NCBI GenBank assembly: GCA_026129405.1
Contig: JAHCID010000004.1
Span: forward strand, 1 to 64,000
DNA length: 64,000 bases
Direction: 5' to 3'
DNA from: a bacterium
GTDB lineage: Bacteria > Desulfobacterota > Binatia > DP-6
Shown: one piece after another, positions 63,400 to 64,000 of the stretch
How the letters are laid out: every line of letters begins with the position of its first letter
Position numbering within the stretch: position 1 is the first letter of the stretch
Notes under the pieces: model-generated
What the model was told of the DNA's origin: nothing
What the model saw: only the letters and a program-made list of their open reading frames with translations
Databases searched by the model: none
Position numbers and translations under genes: made by a program

Positions 63400-63765
63400 C
63401 GTCGTCTCGCCGTGTTGCTGCTGTGCGCCGTGCGGGGCGGAGCCGCGGAACGCTGCGCGAGCCCCGTCCATGCGGCCGGCCTCGGCGTCGACGGGTGGCA
63501 GCAGACTATCTGTGATCCTCTGCTCCCAGAACGCTGTATGTTGCCATTCCCCAACGACTTCTTCGCGGCGAAGGACCCGCCCGCCGGCGCCCCGGAGGGC
63601 GGATCGCGGCGACGGTCGCAGCCCGCCCGAAGAAGGTCGCCGGCACCCCGATCGGCGCCGTCGCGCCGAGCCGCGACGACGGCTTCGGCCCCGGGGGCGG
63701 CCCTCCTGCCGTGGATGCCCGGCGTCGACCTCGTCCTCGGCGCGCGCCGGGCGCTCAGCGCTTGA
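63400..63765 (+). pseudogene. Decayed start of a large secreted protein gene
   Basis: One frame reads LAVLLLCAVRGGAAERCASP (signal-like) and TICDPLLPERCMLPFPNDFF then AAKDPPAGAP. Near 63600 the coding pattern shifts to the next frame (RIAATVAARPKKVAGTPIGA, VAPSRDDGFGPG), then returns near 63695 to the first (GAALLPWMPGVDLVLGARRA) and stops at 63765. The motif C-D-P...C-x-L-P-F-P-N-D-F-F and D-G-F-x-P-G...P-G-V-D-L occur together in large exported proteins of this kind of organism. Two compensating shifts and an early stop indicate a non-functional remnant. Confidence 0.45.
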
Positions 63766-64000
63766 ATCTGATGAGGAGGCCGAGGAGCTGCCGCGTCCGT
63801 GCCGAGTAGGGCGGGTAGAACATATGCAGCAGCGAGAGGCGCGGGTTCTTGAAGACGGGGCGCAGCTTCGAGAACTCGAGGAAGCCCTCGTGTGCGTGGT
63901 AGTGGCCCATGCCGCTGGCGCCGATGCCGCCGAACGGCATGTCGTGCTGGGCCACGTGCAGCATGCAGTTGTTCACCGTGACGCCGCCCGAGATGGTCGA
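63755..64000 (-). CDS. Aldehyde dehydrogenase, C-terminal part (cut by window edge)
   Basis: Only the last ~81 residues are in the window. NNCMLHVAQHDMPFGGIGAS followed by GMGHYHAHEGFLEFSKLRPV is typical of the C-terminus of coniferyl-aldehyde-dehydrogenase-type ALDHs, which end with a hydrophobic tail (here LSLLHMFYPPYSARTRQLLG). The catalytic Cys and Glu lie beyond 64000. It would oxidise an aromatic or aliphatic aldehyde. Its stop overlaps the end of the decayed gene at 63400-63765. Confidence 0.85.
   Translation of the reverse strand, partial: STISGGVTVNNCMLHVAQHDMPFGGIGASGMGHYHAHEGFLEFSKLRPVFKNPRLSLLHMFYPPYSARTRQLLGLLIRFKR

Overview
The window is a very G+C-rich bacterial chromosome segment, densely packed with genes on both strands. 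No rRNA, tRNA or CRISPR was recognised. Gene content points to a catabolic, outer-membrane-bearing organism of the Desulfobacterota/'Candidatus Binatota' type. This is inference from four things: many CoA-dependent lipid-degradation genes (two CaiB/BaiF CoA-transferases, crotonases, thiolase-like/DUF35 pairs, hot-dog hydratase), two P450s, an EF-G resembling the spirochaete/planctomycete/deltaproteobacterial spdEFG1 subfamily, and secreted proteins with long Thr-rich linkers. Species cannot be named.

Layout. 0.1-5.3 kb: sulfotransferase and glycosyltransferase, CoA-transferase, hybrid membrane histidine kinase. 5.3-9.0 kb: crotonase, TetR regulator overlapping a double hot-dog dehydratase, and a receiver-STAS response regulator. 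9.0-12.9 kb: repeats, the wreck of a glycosidase gene, a DUF1329 protein and an ACP-VOC-acetyltransferase mini-operon. 12.9-22.8 kb: small exported protein, aldehyde dehydrogenase, TetR, Zn-alcohol dehydrogenase, P450, then an amine-oxidase/SnoaL/APH-SCP2/SDR operon. 22.8-31 kb: two Hsp20 chaperones, esterase, ankyrin protein, nucleotidyl cyclase, propeller lipoprotein, thioesterase, secreted beta-rich protein. 31-36 kb: GNAT, amidohydrolase, CoA-transferase, TMTC-like membrane protein. 36-40.2 kb: five-gene DUF35/thiolase/crotonase operon. 40.4-43.1 kb: UbiA-radical SAM-JmjC operon. 43-48.8 kb: a frame-split membrane protein, an SDR, a small membrane protein, a poly-G tract and EF-G. 49-59.4 kb: CAP-GH26 protein, SDR, two GST-like proteins, methyltransferase, P450, frame-split GH10 xylanase, FadL porin. 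59.5-64 kb: a 1258-residue propeller/di-haem protein, a decayed secreted-protein gene and an aldehyde dehydrogenase cut by the window edge.

How it may work together. FadL would import hydrophobic substrates. P450s and alcohol/aldehyde dehydrogenases would oxidise them, CoA-transferases would activate them, and crotonases, hot-dog hydratase, thiolase-like/DUF35 proteins and thioesterase would process the acyl-CoAs. Three of these loci (TetR-dehydratase, P450, DUF35-thiolase) carry the same TTGACRAACNNNCGTTYR element overlapping the -35, which suggests one TetR-type regulon.

Two further themes. Several promoters sit so close to the start codon that mRNAs would be leaderless or nearly so, and two consecutive genes seem to start at CTG in CTGA stop/start overlaps. 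Several genes are split between frames and a poly-G tract interrupts the sequence, so both gene decay and assembly error must be considered.
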